In this document: positions 1-5,731 of the stretch, in pieces
How positions within the stretch are numbered: the stretch's first letter is position 1
Layout of the letters: each line of letters starts with the position of its first letter
Assembly: GCA_945907335.1 (NCBI GenBank)
Contig: CAMDSU010000057.1
Coordinates: 1 to 9,874 of the forward strand
Length of the DNA: 9,874 nucleotides
From: Bordetella parapertussis
GTDB lineage: Bacteria > Pseudomonadota > Gammaproteobacteria > Burkholderiales > Burkholderiaceae_C
Reading direction: 5' to 3'
Translations under genes and position numbers: made by a program
The notes under the pieces: generated by a model
Seen by the model: the letters and a program-made list of their open reading frames with translations, nothing else
What the model was told of the DNA's origin: nothing
The model's database searches: none

Positions 1-168
1 CGCTAACAAACAACATTTCTTGCGCACCAAGTTGACATGGCAGATGCAATATTCATCAACTGAATTTGTTGTATTCACGAAATCACGTGTGTAAATAGTC
101 ATTGCAATCCTAAACTGCCATGGCATTTGAGACCTTGCGTCAACACATACCAACTGATGGGCATACCA

Positions 169-690
169 ATGAATACGACAAAAATTGAAAAACGGCCAGA
201 ACATTTTGATGTCTCTGAGGCTATTGACAGGGGCCAGTTGACCAATCTGCAGCGTTGGACATACGTATTGGCTTCCTTGGCCATCATCATTGACGGCTTT
301 GACGGACAGATGATTGGCTATGCCATTCCACAGATCATGAATGAGTGGGGCACCACGCGCGCAGCATTTTCCCTGGCCGTGGCCAGTGGACTGGCTGGCA
401 TGGCAATTGGCAGTTTGAGTGCGGGTGTACTGGCCGATAAATTCGGACGAAAACCTGTATTGATTGGCAGTATTTTGCTTTTCGGTACTTCCACCATGCT
501 GATAGGCTTTGCCACAGACGTGCCTAGTATTGAGGATTTTTAGGCTTGGTTTCAAACAGCACTTGCTTAGCGCCTAATTATGGGACGGTTGATCTGTGCG
601 GGTTCAACCCCTGCCAGGGCAGGCTGGTTTATAGATGCTCGTATATTCCCAACTGTTTGATTGAGAAGCAAGTGCAAAAGTTTTTCCAAG
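169..690 (+). pseudogene. Decayed AAHS-family MFS permease (aromatic acid:H+ symporter type), frameshifted after the third helix
   Basis: Residues 1-118 from the ATG at 169 read as the N-terminus of a PcaK-like major facilitator permease for aromatic or other organic acids. Visible are a basic leader, a first helix carrying the family signature DGFD, then GYAIPQI, and the loop 2-3 motif GVLADKFGRKP (MFS motif A). The frame is normal through GFATDV (to about 522) and stops at 541-543. In the +1 frame, 527-574 reads VLRIFRLGF and onward, which resembles the LRF-x-x-GLG start of helix 4, and stops at 575-577. A third frame gives LCGF near 594-605, like the CGF of helix 5. The family is normally about 400-450 residues, so roughly two thirds is missing. 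TTG 127 and ATG 157 are alternative in-frame starts; no strong Shine-Dalgarno (SD) site supports any. The 3' limit is approximate. A sequencing error could explain one frameshift but not the progressive loss of similarity. Confidence 0.75.
552..675. repeat. Two overlapping inverted-repeat pairs in the decayed region
   Basis: TCAAACAG (552-559) is the exact reverse complement of CTGTTTGA (653-660). GCACTTGCTT (559-568) is the exact reverse complement of AAGCAAGTGC (666-675). The arms cross rather than nest, so both stems cannot form one simple hairpin together. A further perfect inverted repeat, CCTGCC-AG-GGCAGG, lies at 610-623. The stretch has no intact gene. It could be the scar of an insertion or rearrangement, or chance; no target duplication or transposase was seen. 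Confidence 0.4.
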
Positions 691-771
691 CATACGCACT
701 GGTCAGAGTTGAACTGGGTCGTGGATTTGGGCTGCGACTTCGCTTTGATTTTTTTTGGTGAGAAAGAGCCT

Positions 772-1785
772 ATGGATTCTTTGACACAAATTGCCTTGGG
801 GGCTTCAATTGGGGTGGCCGTCATGGGCCGGCGAACTGCCGCTTGGAAGGCCGCGCTCTGGGGTGGGGTGGCTGGTTTGCTGCCCGACCTCGATGTGCTC
901 CTAGACCACGGTGACCCGATCCTCAACATGGTTTTGCACCGCGCCGAAACACACGCGCTGTTCTGGTTGGCCTTGGTCTCGTGGCCCTTGGCGTGGTGTG
1001 TCTCGCGCATCCAAGGTCAGGCGCATGAACAGCGCCGTTGGTGGGCGGCGCTCGCTCTAGCTTTGATGACACACCCGATACTGGATTGGTTCACGATTTA
1101 TGGCACCCAGCTGTTCTTACCCTTCACCGACGAGGCTTTGGGTTTGGGCAGTTTGTTCATCATCGATCCACTCTACAGCTTGCCCTTGATGGCCGGTGTG
1201 GTCTGGGCCCTTCGTGGCAGCCTCGCTGGTTGGCGTGCCAACAGCATCGGTTTGGTGTGGAGCTGCATGTACATCGCGTGGAGCTTGGTGGCGCAACAGC
1301 TCGTCTTGCAGCACGCCCACACATCGTTGCGTGCCGCCGGTCTGTCCACCGAGCAGGTGTTCGTCACCCCAGCTCCTTTTAGCACCGCTTTGTGGCGCGT
1401 GGTAGCGGTGGATGGGGACCATTTGCACGAGGGGTTTTATGCCTTGTTGGACGGCGGACGACCAATGCGTTTTGATGCGTTTGAGCGAGGCACAACCTTG
1501 TTGATGCAAAACGCCAGTCACCCGCAGGTGCAGCGTTTGCATCGCTTCGCCGATGGTTTTGTGAGCCTGCGCCAAGACGCGAATGGGGACTTGTGGATCA
1601 GCGATTGGCGCATGGGCCAATACCCCAACTTTTTCTTCACCTTCAACATTGGTCCGCCCTTGAGCGCAGGACAGACACCCCCTGTGGCCTCACAAGAGCG
1701 TCGCACGATGGTCGTGGGCGCTGGCTTGGTTTGGCTGGGCACGCGTATGCGCGGCACCGATGTAGACCCGCCGCGCGGACCATGA
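772..1785 (+). CDS. YdjM/PF04307-type membrane-bound 'metal-dependent hydrolase'
   Basis: This 337-residue inner-membrane protein begins MDSLTQIALGASIG, the usual opening of the PF04307 (YdjM, LexA-regulated in E. coli) family. Motifs follow in the family order: LPDLD (37-41), HRAETH with His56 and His61, THPILD (100-105) and IDP (131-133). These acidic and His residues are probably metal ligands. Several hydrophobic helices lie in residues 1-180, followed by a soluble C-terminal domain of about 150 residues. The ATG at 772 is chosen because GAAAGAG sits just upstream and the family signature starts there; an in-frame TTG at 661 would add 37 unlikely residues. The enzymatic activity of the family is not firmly established. 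The gene is far richer in GC than all its neighbours (sampled lines 62-68% against about 32-45%), suggesting transfer from a high-GC donor. No clear co-transcribed partner is present. Confidence 0.85.
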   Translation: MDSLTQIALGASIGVAVMGRRTAAWKAALWGGVAGLLPDLDVLLDHGDPILNMVLHRAETHALFWLALVSWPLAWCVSRIQGQAHEQRRWWAALALALMTHPILDWFTIYGTQLFLPFTDEALGLGSLFIIDPLYSLPLMAGVVWALRGSLAGWRANSIGLVWSCMYIAWSLVAQQLVLQHAHTSLRAAGLSTEQVFVTPAPFSTALWRVVAVDGDHLHEGFYALLDGGRPMRFDAFERGTTLLMQNASHPQVQRLHRFADGFVSLRQDANGDLWISDWRMGQYPNFFFTFNIGPPLSAGQTPPVASQERRTMVVGAGLVWLGTRMRGTDVDPPRGP

Positions 1786-1861
1786 ATACGATTCGGTTCA
1801 ACCGACATGATTGCAACAAGGTTGTCTGAATTCTTAGTGATGTTCACCTCAGAAAGCCTAG

Positions 1862-1894
1862 AGGGTCAATTCAAGCAAGTGGTGTGCTGACCCT
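1862..1894. terminator. Possible weak stem-loop between convergent genes
   Basis: AGGGTCA (1862-1868) and TGACCCT (1888-1894) are perfect inverted repeats around a 19-base loop, placed between the ends of a plus-strand gene (1785) and a minus-strand gene (1909). Neither strand has a clear T-tract after the stem, so an intrinsic terminator is only suggested by position. Confidence 0.25.
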
Positions 1895-1908
1895 AAAAAT
1901 CGATATAT

Positions 1909-2352
1909 TTAAACCACACTATGCAGACGAATCACGCTGTAGGTGGGACATTGATAGCGTTCAATATCATGGCTATTGATGGGAAACGAACTGCAATTGG
2001 AAAACCGGCGCAGCGGTGAGTTGTAAATCCCACAAATGTATTTATCGGGTTCAGATTGTTCTAAAAAAAAACATTGCCGGTTAAGACAACAGTTTCCACA
2101 TTGTGAGCAATGCCCTGTAATGGGCTCAATCACCTTTTCGTTGAAGAAAAGAATATTTTGAAAATAGTGCTGAATGGGACCATCAGAGATGGCCCGCACA
2201 TGGGTTTTGATTTTCTTTAAGGTTTGCTGGTAGTTCAGCAAATAGTCTTTTTTCCAAAATAACAATGCAACTACCAAAGGTAATAAAGGTGTGATGCCTT
2301 GCACTATGAAGGTGACGGCGAAGGCCGCTTTGTCGGAACGTTTACTTTTCAA
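1909..2352 (-). CDS. Membrane-anchored YkgJ-like cysteine-cluster protein
   Basis: The 147-residue product has a basic N-terminus (KSKRSDK), one hydrophobic segment at about 9-33, a lysine-rich linker, and a C-terminal cysteine-rich domain. Eight cysteines lie at 82, 85, 88, 89, 94, 107, 120 and 135. The core pattern CSQCGNCC, then a single C, then CGIYNSPLRRFSNCSSFP and finally QCP resembles the YkgJ/UPF0153 zinc- or iron-binding cluster family (PF03692). Metal binding is inferred from that pattern; the reaction is unknown. The start is a TTG without a good ribosome site; an in-frame GTG at 2304 would remove half of the hydrophobic segment, so the longer form is kept. The gene runs convergent to the GC-rich gene on its left and stands alone. 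Its composition matches the AT-rich background. Confidence 0.7.
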   Translation of the reverse strand: MKSKRSDKAAFAVTFIVQGITPLLPLVVALLFWKKDYLLNYQQTLKKIKTHVRAISDGPIQHYFQNILFFNEKVIEPITGHCSQCGNCCLNRQCFFLEQSEPDKYICGIYNSPLRRFSNCSSFPINSHDIERYQCPTYSVIRLHSVV

Positions 2353-2438
2353 AACAAGGCGCTTATAAAGGATTTCAAAAATTATTGTTCTGCAGCATTA
2401 CAAATCAATGACACTTTAAAGTAATTCGTGCGACATGC

Positions 2439-2693
2439 ATGTCAGGCCCACCCCCATTAGCCAAAAATTCAATGATGTTGCTTCAACCGACATGGATCAC
2501 TTCAGGCATAAACAACAAGCATGTTCACCCACAGTCACCTTGCGATGCCAAGCAGTCTAGGGTGATTGAACCCGAGCAACTGACCGATCCTATTGAAAGG
2601 GTTGAGATTGAAGCGGTGTTTTCTAAAGCTGTGAAGGAAATCGCTTGGCGTGATCTGCAAGACGACCGTGTGTGGCGGCAGGGTTGGGTTTGA
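2439..2693 (+). CDS. Small hypothetical protein, possibly a gene remnant
   Basis: An 84-residue reading frame that I do not recognise. Its second half (about 44-84) is charged and looks protein-like, with DPIERVEIEAVFSKAVKEIA and then RDLQDDRVWRQGW. Its first half is of low complexity and unconvincing. No SD site precedes the ATG; ATGs at 2472 and 2475 are alternatives. It has no obvious operon partner. It could be a real small cytosolic protein, or the 3' end of a decayed gene whose beginning was lost. Confidence 0.4.
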   Translation: MSGPPPLAKNSMMLLQPTWITSGINNKHVHPQSPCDAKQSRVIEPEQLTDPIERVEIEAVFSKAVKEIAWRDLQDDRVWRQGWV

Positions 2694-2794
2694 TGGAAAA
2701 TTAGACAAAGGCAACTTTATATTTGTTTTTTACTGAAAATAGCAACTTCAAAGCTTATGTTGATGTCCACTAGAATCATGACAGTTGTATAAAA

Positions 2795-2938
2795 ATGTCG
2801 AATGCTTCAATCCACAACAATGATTTATTGATTCCCGATGGTGTTACTTTCTTTGACTCAATCTATGCCTCAGGATTTGCGCAAATGAAGGGCGATAGTT
2901 CACGTGAAATCATATGTAAGCAATTTGAGCTTGGACCA
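2795..2938 (+). repeat. Direct repeat, partner at 3420-3563
   Basis: A 144-base segment repeated in the same orientation 625 bases downstream, at about 83% identity by hand count and without gaps. It covers the 5' part of the bactofilin coding sequence. The upstream sequences of the two copies are not similar, so the duplicated block starts at or near the ATG. Confidence 0.85.
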
Positions 2939-2977
2939 ATTCATCCTATATCAAGCCACCAGAATCAACTCCACTGA
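2795..2977 (+). pseudogene. Truncated duplicate of the downstream bactofilin gene
   Basis: The first 48 codons (2795-2938) align without gaps to the start of the full bactofilin at 3420: I count 24 differences in 144 bases (about 83% identity) and 31 of 48 identical residues. Most differences change an amino acid (about 17 codons, against 6 silent), which points to relaxed selection. Similarity ends at GPI/GPQ and the frame closes after 12 unrelated residues. The bactofilin beta-helix needs about 90-100 residues, so this 60-residue product should not fold or polymerise normally. Just after the break, CAATTCAT matches CAATTCAT near the 3' end of the full copy (about 3720), so an internal deletion is possible. 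A short peptide with a new role cannot be excluded. Confidence 0.75.
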
Positions 2978-2985
2978 CACATAAA

Positions 2986-3351
2986 ATGCAAAAAAACTTA
3001 TCCATCATTTTTTTATTTTTGGGCATCATTTTTTTTGGACGGGGGCAAGCTGAACCCGTTATGGTCGCTTCCGATATCAATTGCATCACATGGGTTGCAG
3101 GAAAAAAAGACAAAGGAGCCAAACTGGCAGAGAGCCACTTGATAGGCTTGTTGGATGGTCTCAGTGCGGGAAGACAAATTCCATTCTGGAACTTTAAAGA
3201 TGGAATATCACTTCCGCAAGTTTATGTGTGGATGGACAATTACTGCTCAAAAAATCCAGATTCAAGTGTTTACTTCGGCGCTTATGAACTCATCAATGAG
3301 AAAACAGAAGGTTTATTTATCAAGCAAAAGCCAGGCTCACGAACTGATTGA
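2986..3351 (+). CDS. Small secreted two-cysteine protein (paralogue of the 5354-5677 product)
   Basis: A 121-residue product with a typical signal peptide: basic start (MQKN), hydrophobic core (LSIIFLFLGIIFF) and likely cleavage after GQA at residue 22. The mature protein has exactly two cysteines, Cys33 and Cys87, 54 residues apart, which would form a disulfide in the periplasm. The motif around Cys87 is WMDNYCSKNP and that around Cys33 is NCITW. This resembles a widespread proteobacterial family of small hypothetical exported proteins (C-x-x-W ... LxG-L-S-G ... W-x-D-N-Y-C-x-x-N-P); no function is known to me. The gene lies between the broken and the intact bactofilin copies on the same strand. 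The ATG is preceded by only a weak ribosome site. Confidence 0.7.
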   Translation: MQKNLSIIFLFLGIIFFGRGQAEPVMVASDINCITWVAGKKDKGAKLAESHLIGLLDGLSAGRQIPFWNFKDGISLPQVYVWMDNYCSKNPDSSVYFGAYELINEKTEGLFIKQKPGSRTD

Positions 3352-3419
3352 TCTCACTGTTACTGGAAGCACTAAATTGCAATATGATGCTATCTGATCA
3401 ATCAAATTAATCTAACTCA

Positions 3420-3755
3420 ATGTCGAACGTTTCAAACCACAACAATGATTTATCGATTCCTGATGGTGTCACTTTCGTTGGCTCAATCAATGTTCCAGGC
3501 TTTGCGCAAATCAATGGTGATATTTCAGGTGAACTCACATGCAAGGAACTTGAGGTTGGACCACAAGGTAACGTGAGAGGAAAAGTTCAAGCACAGGGCA
3601 TACAAGTGCATGGCAAATTGGAAAACGATATCAATTGCAAGGGCTTGGTCAAAATTTACAATACTGGCAAAGTCACAGGCAAACTCACTTATTCAGAAAT
3701 CGACATTGACCGTGGAGGTCAATTCATTGGTTCTATGAGTAGCATCAAAACTTAA
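3420..3755 (+). CDS. Bactofilin (polymer-forming cytoskeletal protein)
   Basis: The 111-residue product is one bactofilin domain (PF04519) with short tails. From about residue 14 (IPDGVTFVGSI) to about 106 it shows the regular spacing of hydrophobic and glycine residues expected of a right-handed beta-helix: GDISGELTCKELEVGPQGNV, then GKVQAQGIQVHGKLEND, then GKVTGKLTYSEIDIDRGG. Bactofilins assemble without nucleotide into filaments at the membrane and scaffold cell-wall enzymes, stalks or polarity factors in other bacteria. Length is at the short end for the family. There is no M23 peptidase gene beside it, a common partner elsewhere. TATGAT at 3383-3388 could be a -10 element, but the matching -35 is poor. 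A broken paralogue lies 625 bases upstream. Confidence 0.88.
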   Translation: MSNVSNHNNDLSIPDGVTFVGSINVPGFAQINGDISGELTCKELEVGPQGNVRGKVQAQGIQVHGKLENDINCKGLVKIYNTGKVTGKLTYSEIDIDRGGQFIGSMSSIKT

Positions 3756-3814
3756 TCCGTTATATAGATTGAACCAACAGTATTGATTGATCACTCGCAC
3801 CCTAATTTAATAGC

Positions 3815-4024
3815 TCAATTAGAAGGATCAATTGAACTTGGAGGTTTCAGTTTATCCCGTTCCATTTGGTATTGATCGTAAGGTGGCATTTCTAGTGGGT
3901 TGGGCTTCAATGCATCAGGCTTAATTTTTTCTTGGCTTCTAATTCCCTCATATATAGATTGTTGGCTGACTAAACCGCATCCACTTAAAGCAATACAGAT
4001 GATAAGTAGCTTGAAAGAATTCAT
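3815..4024 (-). CDS. Small proline-rich lipoprotein
   Basis: The 69-residue product starts MNSFKLLIICIALSGC, a lipoprotein signal with lipobox LSGC and the modified cysteine at residue 16. The mature part (GLVSQQSIYEGIRSQEK, then a Pro-rich tail with MPPYDQYQMERDKLKPP) is about 54 residues, probably tethered to a membrane in the periplasm. I recall similar short lipoproteins with QSIYEGIRSQEK and YDQY segments from Burkholderiales, all without known function. The ATG at 4024 is chosen because it begins the signal peptide; an in-frame GTG at 4054 would add ten residues that spoil it. It lies 51 bases downstream of the small membrane protein gene on the same strand and is likely co-transcribed with it. 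Confidence 0.7.
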   Translation of the reverse strand: MNSFKLLIICIALSGCGLVSQQSIYEGIRSQEKIKPDALKPNPLEMPPYDQYQMERDKLKPPSSIDPSN

Positions 4025-4075
4025 TTGAAATTCATACTCTTGTGGACATACCACAGTGCAGTAGACAGCTAGGGC

Positions 4076-4273
4076 CTATGATTTCTTTTTAAAAAAATGC
4101 TGATAAATCAATCTCACCACAGTATAAATAGCGATCAATGGCAAAGTCACAAGCAAAAAGATTTCTACATTCGTCAATTGCTCTGGAAACATGGCGATAT
4201 GATCATAAGTTGTGATGAATGTATTCACGACGGGATGTTCTCTTATGAATTTTAGGTATTCCCCATTGTCCAT
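4076..4273 (-). CDS. Small single-helix membrane protein
   Basis: A 65-residue product not recognised as a known family. The first 35 residues are polar and mildly acidic (MDNGEYLKFIREHP, then TTYDHIAMFPEQL). One transmembrane helix follows at about 37-59, and the tail FKKKS suggests the C-terminus is cytoplasmic and the N-terminus outside. The start is well supported: AGGAG lies six bases before the ATG. The lipoprotein gene follows on the same strand, so the two may act together at the envelope. Confidence 0.7.
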   Translation of the reverse strand: MDNGEYLKFIREHPVVNTFITTYDHIAMFPEQLTNVEIFLLVTLPLIAIYTVVRLIYQHFFKKKS

Positions 4274-4279
4274 CTGTAA

Positions 4280-4284
4280 CTCCT
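4280..4284 (-). promoter_or_regulatory. Strong ribosome binding site for the small membrane protein
   Basis: On the minus strand AGGAG stands six bases before the ATG at 4273, one of the best SD sites in the window. It overlaps by one base the palindrome at 4284-4294. Confidence 0.7.
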
Positions 4285-4311
4285 AGTTGAACTATCAGTA
4301 CTTCATAGTAC
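4284..4311. promoter_or_regulatory. Pair of short palindromes upstream of the membrane protein / lipoprotein operon
   Basis: TAGTT-G-AACTA (4284-4294) and GTACT-TCAT-AGTAC (4298-4311) are two perfect short inverted repeats three bases apart, immediately upstream of the minus-strand ribosome site. They could be an operator for a dimeric regulator or a leader structure. Both are short enough to arise by chance. Confidence 0.3.
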
Positions 4312-4566
4312 ATGAAATTTGCTTAAAAAAAGCGTTGGATACAATTTAAAAAGTGCAACATCATGAAGATCAGGATCAGTACTTTGACTGTAAGCTGCAG
4401 AAAAATGAAAACCTGCAAATATCCAAATCCAATCTATCAGCTTCGTGCAATGTGGCGGACAGCGAATTTGAGACACTTTTCTTGTTCGTCGAAAATTCAA
4501 GCACCCTTATTTTCATCGAGATAATGGCAAGTCAATTGGTTCAGTGTCAAACTAGAAGCAAATCAC
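4312..4566. other. Non-coding spacer between divergent genes
   Basis: This stretch separates the minus-strand small membrane protein from the plus-strand seven-helix protein. Reading frames inside it (65-76 residues on both strands) lack ribosome sites and protein-like composition and are taken as noise. GATAAT at 4520-4525 is a fair -10 box for the plus-strand gene, with TTCAAG (4496-4501) only a poor -35. I see no RNA gene. Confidence 0.4.
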
Positions 4567-5349
4567 ATGAATGCCTTTCTTGAACGTCAACGTTGGCTAG
4601 TTGCTGAATGGCGGTTGCTTAGTTTTTCTTCAAAACTTCTTGTGATCTACGGTTTGTTCATGTTGATTGCTCTGCTATTGACTTATTTTGGGTCTTTCAC
4701 AGATAGCAGACTCATCCGTGACGTTGGTGTGTGGGTCAAGCCGATGAAGTTTATGGCGTCTACTGCCCTGTTTGCATTGACGAGTATTTGGGTACTCAAA
4801 GTTGCAAATTCAAATATTGATCAATTGCACATTTTTAAATGGGTAGTTGTTTTGATAGTAGTCACTTCGTTGTTTGAGGTGGTCTATATCAGCTATCAAG
4901 CGTCTCTAGCTTCGGCATCGCATTACAACGTTAGCGATCCTATACATGCTTTTATGTTTGGACTGATGGGAGTTGCAGCGGTAGGACTGACGGCTTCGCA
5001 AGTGTGGATTGCATGGTTAATATGGAAAGAGCAAAGCCATGCTGTCATACCGACTGCAACTTGGGGCGTCATTATTGGATTGCTACTGACCTTTATTCTT
5101 TCAACTGTCAGCGGATTCATGCTTGGAGGTAACCAGCCTCCAGCGGGTCAAGGCCTACCTGTTGTGGGCTGGCATTTATACAAAGACATACGTCCTGCAC
5201 ATTTTCTTGGTGTTCATGCTCAGCAATTGATTCCACTGTGTGGACTTTTTGCTGTGAAATTCTTGGGATCTTTTTCAACTTCAGGTCTAGTTATTTTGTC
5301 AATGCTGTACCTGTTACTCTGGGCAATTCTCACTGTTCTAAGTCTATGA
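4567..5349 (+). CDS. Seven-helix integral membrane protein of unknown function
   Basis: The 260-residue product has about seven hydrophobic segments, near 23-41, 59-79, 90-110, 126-150, 165-186, 210-230 and 238-258. Conserved-looking motifs lie at helix edges: WVKPMKF (56-62), a histidine in DPIHAFMFG (124-132), GWH (201-203) and RPAHFLGVHAQQLIP (209-223). Several membrane histidines with an arginine and paired glutamines suggest cofactor or ligand binding, but I do not recognise a named family and give no activity. The ATG has only a weak AGAAG upstream. The gene ends four bases before the end of a minus-strand gene, so the two converge with no room for a terminator. Confidence 0.75.
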   Translation: MNAFLERQRWLVAEWRLLSFSSKLLVIYGLFMLIALLLTYFGSFTDSRLIRDVGVWVKPMKFMASTALFALTSIWVLKVANSNIDQLHIFKWVVVLIVVTSLFEVVYISYQASLASASHYNVSDPIHAFMFGLMGVAAVGLTASQVWIAWLIWKEQSHAVIPTATWGVIIGLLLTFILSTVSGFMLGGNQPPAGQGLPVVGWHLYKDIRPAHFLGVHAQQLIPLCGLFAVKFLGSFSTSGLVILSMLYLLLWAILTVLSL

Positions 5350-5353
5350 ATGG

Positions 5354-5677
5354 TCATTCAGCAGTTAACGCATCTAAAAATTGAATCGCCCCAACTGAGG
5401 CGTAATCTTCTTGGTTTGAATTGCAAAATACATCCACATATTTGACTGCCGAGTCTAGTGATGAAAGATTTCTAAACTTATCCTCTCGGGGTTTTTTTCT
5501 TGACACATGGGTTAAATTTAGCGGGACTAAAAATGCGTTTAGCCAAGTTACCTTGTCAGATTTAGAATTTTTCCCCCAATCCGAACAAGAAGGGTTGCCA
5601 AATAAATGCTGGCTGTTGGCGTTTACTGTAAAAAGTGTCAGTAAGTATAAAAAAACTGTTACAGCACGAAAATTCAT
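5354..5677 (-). CDS. Small secreted two-cysteine protein (second family member)
   Basis: The 107-residue product has a signal peptide (MNFRAVTVFLYLLTLFTVNA, cleavage near ANS-QH) and two cysteines, Cys31 and Cys85. Their spacing of 54 equals that of Cys33 and Cys87 in the product of 2986-3351. The C-terminal half matches that protein in pattern: S-L then five residues, [MV]-D-x-[YF]-C-[SN]-x-N, then G-A and a hydrophobic end. The first cysteine is followed by S-D-W, as C-I-T-W in the other. A periplasmic disulfide is expected; function unknown. It lies 54 bases downstream of the histidine kinase on the same strand and could be read through from it, but a perfect TATAAT upstream suggests its own promoter. 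Confidence 0.7.
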   Translation of the reverse strand: MNFRAVTVFLYLLTLFTVNANSQHLFGNPSCSDWGKNSKSDKVTWLNAFLVPLNLTHVSRKKPREDKFRNLSSLDSAVKYVDVFCNSNQEDYASVGAIQFLDALTAE

Positions 5678-5702
5678 AAGTATGATGATAAATAAACAAT
5701 TA

Positions 5703-5708
5703 ATTATA
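5703..5708 (-). promoter_or_regulatory. Possible -10 box for the secreted two-cysteine gene
   Basis: TATAAT, a perfect -10 hexamer on the minus strand, lies 25 bases before the ATG at 5677. No recognisable -35 is present at 16-18 bases, and the region is very AT-rich, so a chance match is possible. Confidence 0.3.
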
Positions 5709-5731
5709 GTTGCATAGGCATTTAAAAAATA

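Noticed and set aside
32..57. Perfect -35 hexamer TTGACA at 32-37
   Set aside because: No acceptable -10 hexamer lies 16-18 bases downstream, so I do not call a promoter.
597..625. GGTTCAA-like stretch resembling a tRNA T-arm (GCGGG-TTCAACC-CCTGC)
   Set aside because: The stem and loop fit a T-arm with one wobble, but no acceptor stem, anticodon arm or CCA can be placed around it, and the stretch reads as part of the decayed permease.
567..1010. 147-residue minus-strand reading frame
   Set aside because: Antisense shadow of the decayed region and the GC-rich hydrolase gene; no family features or ribosome site.
1117..1620. 167-residue minus-strand reading frame
   Set aside because: Antisense to the hydrolase gene, whose high GC keeps other frames open; the sense frame has the PF04307 motifs.
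3802..3822. CTAATT-N9-AATTAG inverted repeat between convergent genes as terminator
   Set aside because: The stem is six A/T-rich pairs with no T-run after it on either strand and overlaps the lipoprotein coding end.
3815..4273. Phage spanin (Rz/Rz1) or holin interpretation of the small membrane protein and lipoprotein
   Set aside because: The helix is near the C-terminus with no periplasmic coiled coil, and no endolysin or other phage gene is nearby.
4303..4583. Opposed reading frames of 65 and 76 residues in the spacer
   Set aside because: No ribosome sites, no recognisable composition or motifs, and one overlaps the start of the seven-helix protein gene.
5678..5731. Intrinsic terminator after the kinase gene
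   Set aside because: T-runs are present on the minus strand but no stable stem precedes them; the region is simply AT-rich.
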